From contig JAEZIB010000125.1 of the NCBI GenBank assembly GCA_023416275.1, positions 1-7,480 on the forward strand: DNA of 7,480 bases, given 5' to 3'. Every line of letters begins with the position of its first letter. Position 1 is the stretch's first letter. Positions 6,760 to 7,480 of this stretch are shown piece by piece. The notes under the pieces were generated by a model. That model was given only the letters and a program-made list of their open reading frames with translations, did no database searches and was not told the origin of the DNA. The position numbers and the translations under genes are program-made. The stretch comes from Bacillota bacterium (GTDB lineage: Bacteria > Bacillota > Clostridia > Acetivibrionales > DSM-1351).

Positions 6760-6939
6760 TTAGTAGTTTAAATTCGATAACAGGTCTTGAGGGGTTAGAC
6801 GCCCTCCAGTATCTCGTGGGCATGAAAGGAGCTTGCGCAGAGCCTGGATGAACTCCCTGATGCGCTCGCCAGGCAGCGTGCCCCGTAGCGCCGCCAGTTT
6901 ACGTAAACAATTTGTACTAAATTGTTCAATAAATTTGGT
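6760..6939 (-). pseudogene. GC-rich open segment without start codon, possible gene relic
   Basis: On the minus strand a frame is open from after a stop at 6940-6942 to a TAA at 6760-6762, about 59 residues, with no ATG or GTG. The part within the GC-rich patch reads like real protein: LAALRGTLPGERIREFIQAL, then RKLLSCPRDTGGRLTPQDLL, helical with alternating charge. The composition contrasts with the AT-rich flanks. This fits the 3' remnant of a gene or mobile element whose start is lost. I do not recognise the family, and a chance open frame in GC-rich DNA is possible. Confidence 0.25.
6897..6926. promoter_or_regulatory. Two touching palindromes, possible operator
   Basis: GTTTACGTAAAC at 6897-6908 is a perfect 12-base palindrome. 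It overlaps by three bases an 8-base inverted repeat, AACAATTT and AAATTGTT separated by 5 bases (6906-6926). Perfect symmetric sites of this size are typical of dimeric repressor or activator binding. They lie upstream of the small ORFs and RTX gene and exactly at the boundary of the GC-rich patch, so an element-end role is also possible. Confidence 0.35.
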
Positions 6940-6941
6940 TT

Positions 6942-6962
6942 AGAGTTGAGAATAACTCTTTT
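6942..6962 (+). terminator. Weak hairpin followed by T-run
   Basis: AGAGTT (6942-6947) pairs with AACTCT (6954-6959) around a 6-base loop, and the second arm runs into TTT on the + strand. The stem is short and AT-rich and no + strand gene precedes it, so function is doubtful. Confidence 0.15.
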
Positions 6963-7009
6963 GGATAAACTGAACTTAACAATATATGTTACAATCTGTT
7001 AAATGCGCA

Positions 7010-7035
7010 AAGGCGGGGCACTTAAGCCCCGCCTT
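7010..7035 (-). terminator. Strong GC-rich hairpin, terminator of the 68-residue gene
   Basis: AAGGCGGGGC (7010-7019) and GCCCCGCCTT (7026-7035) form a perfect 10-base-pair stem with a 6-base loop. It begins 24 bases after the stop of the gene at 7060-7266. On the minus strand the stem is followed by TTTGCGCATTT, a short and interrupted T-tract, so termination may be less than complete. Confidence 0.7.
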
Positions 7036-7059
7036 GTTCCTATAACGACCTTATGGTAC

Positions 7060-7266
7060 CTACTCCGATAGAGGTGAGAGTTGGCAAGTATCAGAGCGGC
7101 TCGGTAATACCTCAGAATCTACGTGCTCAAAATCTCTCATTACTTCTTCACTATCCCGGATAAAATGCAAATCTCGAGAGGCTCTTTTCATTTCATTACG
7201 ATATTCTTCTTTTGAAATTTTAGTTATGCAATCGGAATCTTTCTTAGACGCCATCTCCTCCGACAT
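7060..7266 (-). CDS. Small charged hypothetical protein, 68 residues
   Basis: ATG at 7266 is preceded by AAGGAGG with a 7-base spacer, a nearly ideal ribosome binding site, and the gene ends at a TAG just before a strong hairpin. This makes it a convincing real gene despite its size. The product is hydrophilic and highly charged, with no membrane segment or signal peptide. It starts MSEEMASKKDSDCITKISKE, has a likely helical centre (EEYRNEMKRASRDLHF) and a serine-rich tail with cysteines at about positions 13 and 61. It probably acts in the cytoplasm. It lies 59 bases after the preceding ORF, so they may share a transcript. I recognise no family. Confidence 0.7.
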   Translation of the reverse strand: MSEEMASKKDSDCITKISKEEYRNEMKRASRDLHFIRDSEEVMRDFEHVDSEVLPSRSDTCQLSPLSE

Positions 7267-7273
7267 CGGTAAC

Positions 7274-7280
7274 CCTCCTT
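7274..7280 (-). promoter_or_regulatory. Ribosome binding site of the 68-residue gene
   Basis: The minus strand reads AAGGAGGGTTACCG before ATG at 7266. AAGGAGG is a full-strength Shine-Dalgarno and selects this ATG over the one four codons later. Confidence 0.8.
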
Positions 7281-7325
7281 AATTCATCTGTTTTTTTCAG
7301 GTTTTTTCACTGATCAAGTTTTTCA

Positions 7326-7480
7326 TTATCCTACTTCAGTCCCTACCGGGTCTCTATTCTGTTTCCGCCGCCCTGGAAGCTTCGCATTAGTTTTTTCCTT
7401 ATCGACTGAGGCAGATTCCACATCCTGCTGATCTACTTCGTCGTCCTCATGGCCTAGTATCGACATTTCCTCTAGATCAT
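7326..7480 (-). CDS. C-terminal tail of an unrecognised charged protein, cut by window edge
   Basis: From the right edge one minus-strand frame is open for 50 codons (first full codon at 7478) and ends at TAA 7326-7328. The visible part is acidic first (GHEDDEVDQQDVESASVDKE) and basic near the end (KLPGRRKQNRDPVGTEVG), very hydrophilic and probably disordered. An internal ATG at 7466 has GAGG only 2 bases before it, too close to be a good start, so the gene most likely begins outside the window. Its reading frame is plausible because it keeps protein-like composition and is followed closely by a well-supported gene on the same strand. No function can be given. Confidence 0.5.
   Translation of the reverse strand, partial: DLEEMSILGHEDDEVDQQDVESASVDKEKTNAKLPGRRKQNRDPVGTEVG

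Larger units (their letters stand above)
6546..7009. other. AT-rich intergenic region with inverted repeats, no firm gene
   Basis: This gap separates the right-hand small gene and its terminator from the ORFs leading to the RTX gene. It is AT-rich except for a sharp GC-rich patch at about 6784-6900. It contains the inverted repeats and palindromes listed separately. A promoter for the RTX transcript would be expected here, but no convincing -35/-10 pair could be picked; a TTGGCG on the minus strand near 6640 has no well-placed -10. Confidence 0.6.

Noticed and set aside
7299..7328. Nine-codon ORF (MKNLISEKT) overlapping the stop of the right-edge ORF as TAATG
   Set aside because: It is too short to support, has only a weak AGGA before it, and shows no attenuator structure downstream.

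Overview
The window is dominated by one very large minus-strand gene that runs off its left edge. It encodes an RTX-type (haemolysin-type calcium-binding repeat) protein of at least 2033 residues. Proteins of this family are normally exported by type I secretion from Gram-negative bacteria, so a Gram-negative host is the best guess. The lineage cannot be fixed from this sequence, and no secretion genes (HlyB, HlyD or TolC type) lie inside the window.

Layout, read along the minus strand from right to left. The C-terminal tail of an unrecognised charged protein (7326-7478) comes first. It is followed by a 68-residue charged protein with a very good ribosome binding site (7060-7266) and a strong GC-rich hairpin that looks like its terminator (7010-7035). 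Next is an AT-rich gap of about 460 bases (6546-7009). It holds two touching palindromes (6897-6926), a GC-rich open segment that looks like a gene relic (6760-6939) and nested inverted repeats (6681-6746). Then come two small doubtful ORFs: a cysteine-rich one (6339-6545) and a single-span membrane protein (6128-6298). The RTX gene starts at 6100 with a clear Shine-Dalgarno.

The RTX protein begins with about 270 residues of unrecognised sequence containing glycine-rich hydrophobic segments and two cysteines. A run of ten G (5379-5388 on the + strand as C) lies inside this part, just before the repeats. Loss or gain of one G would stop translation within about ten codons, so this is a candidate phase-variation switch. 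The rest is a modular array: 14 regular copies plus one divergent first copy of a module that is either 81 or 90 residues long. The difference is exactly one calcium-binding nonapeptide. Four domains of the haemolysin-type calcium-binding-related kind are inserted in or follow the array, and the last is cut by the window edge. Several neighbouring modules are almost identical at DNA level, showing recent duplication or gene conversion.

All supported genes are on the minus strand. The two small ORFs and the RTX gene could form one transcript, but this is inferred from spacing only.
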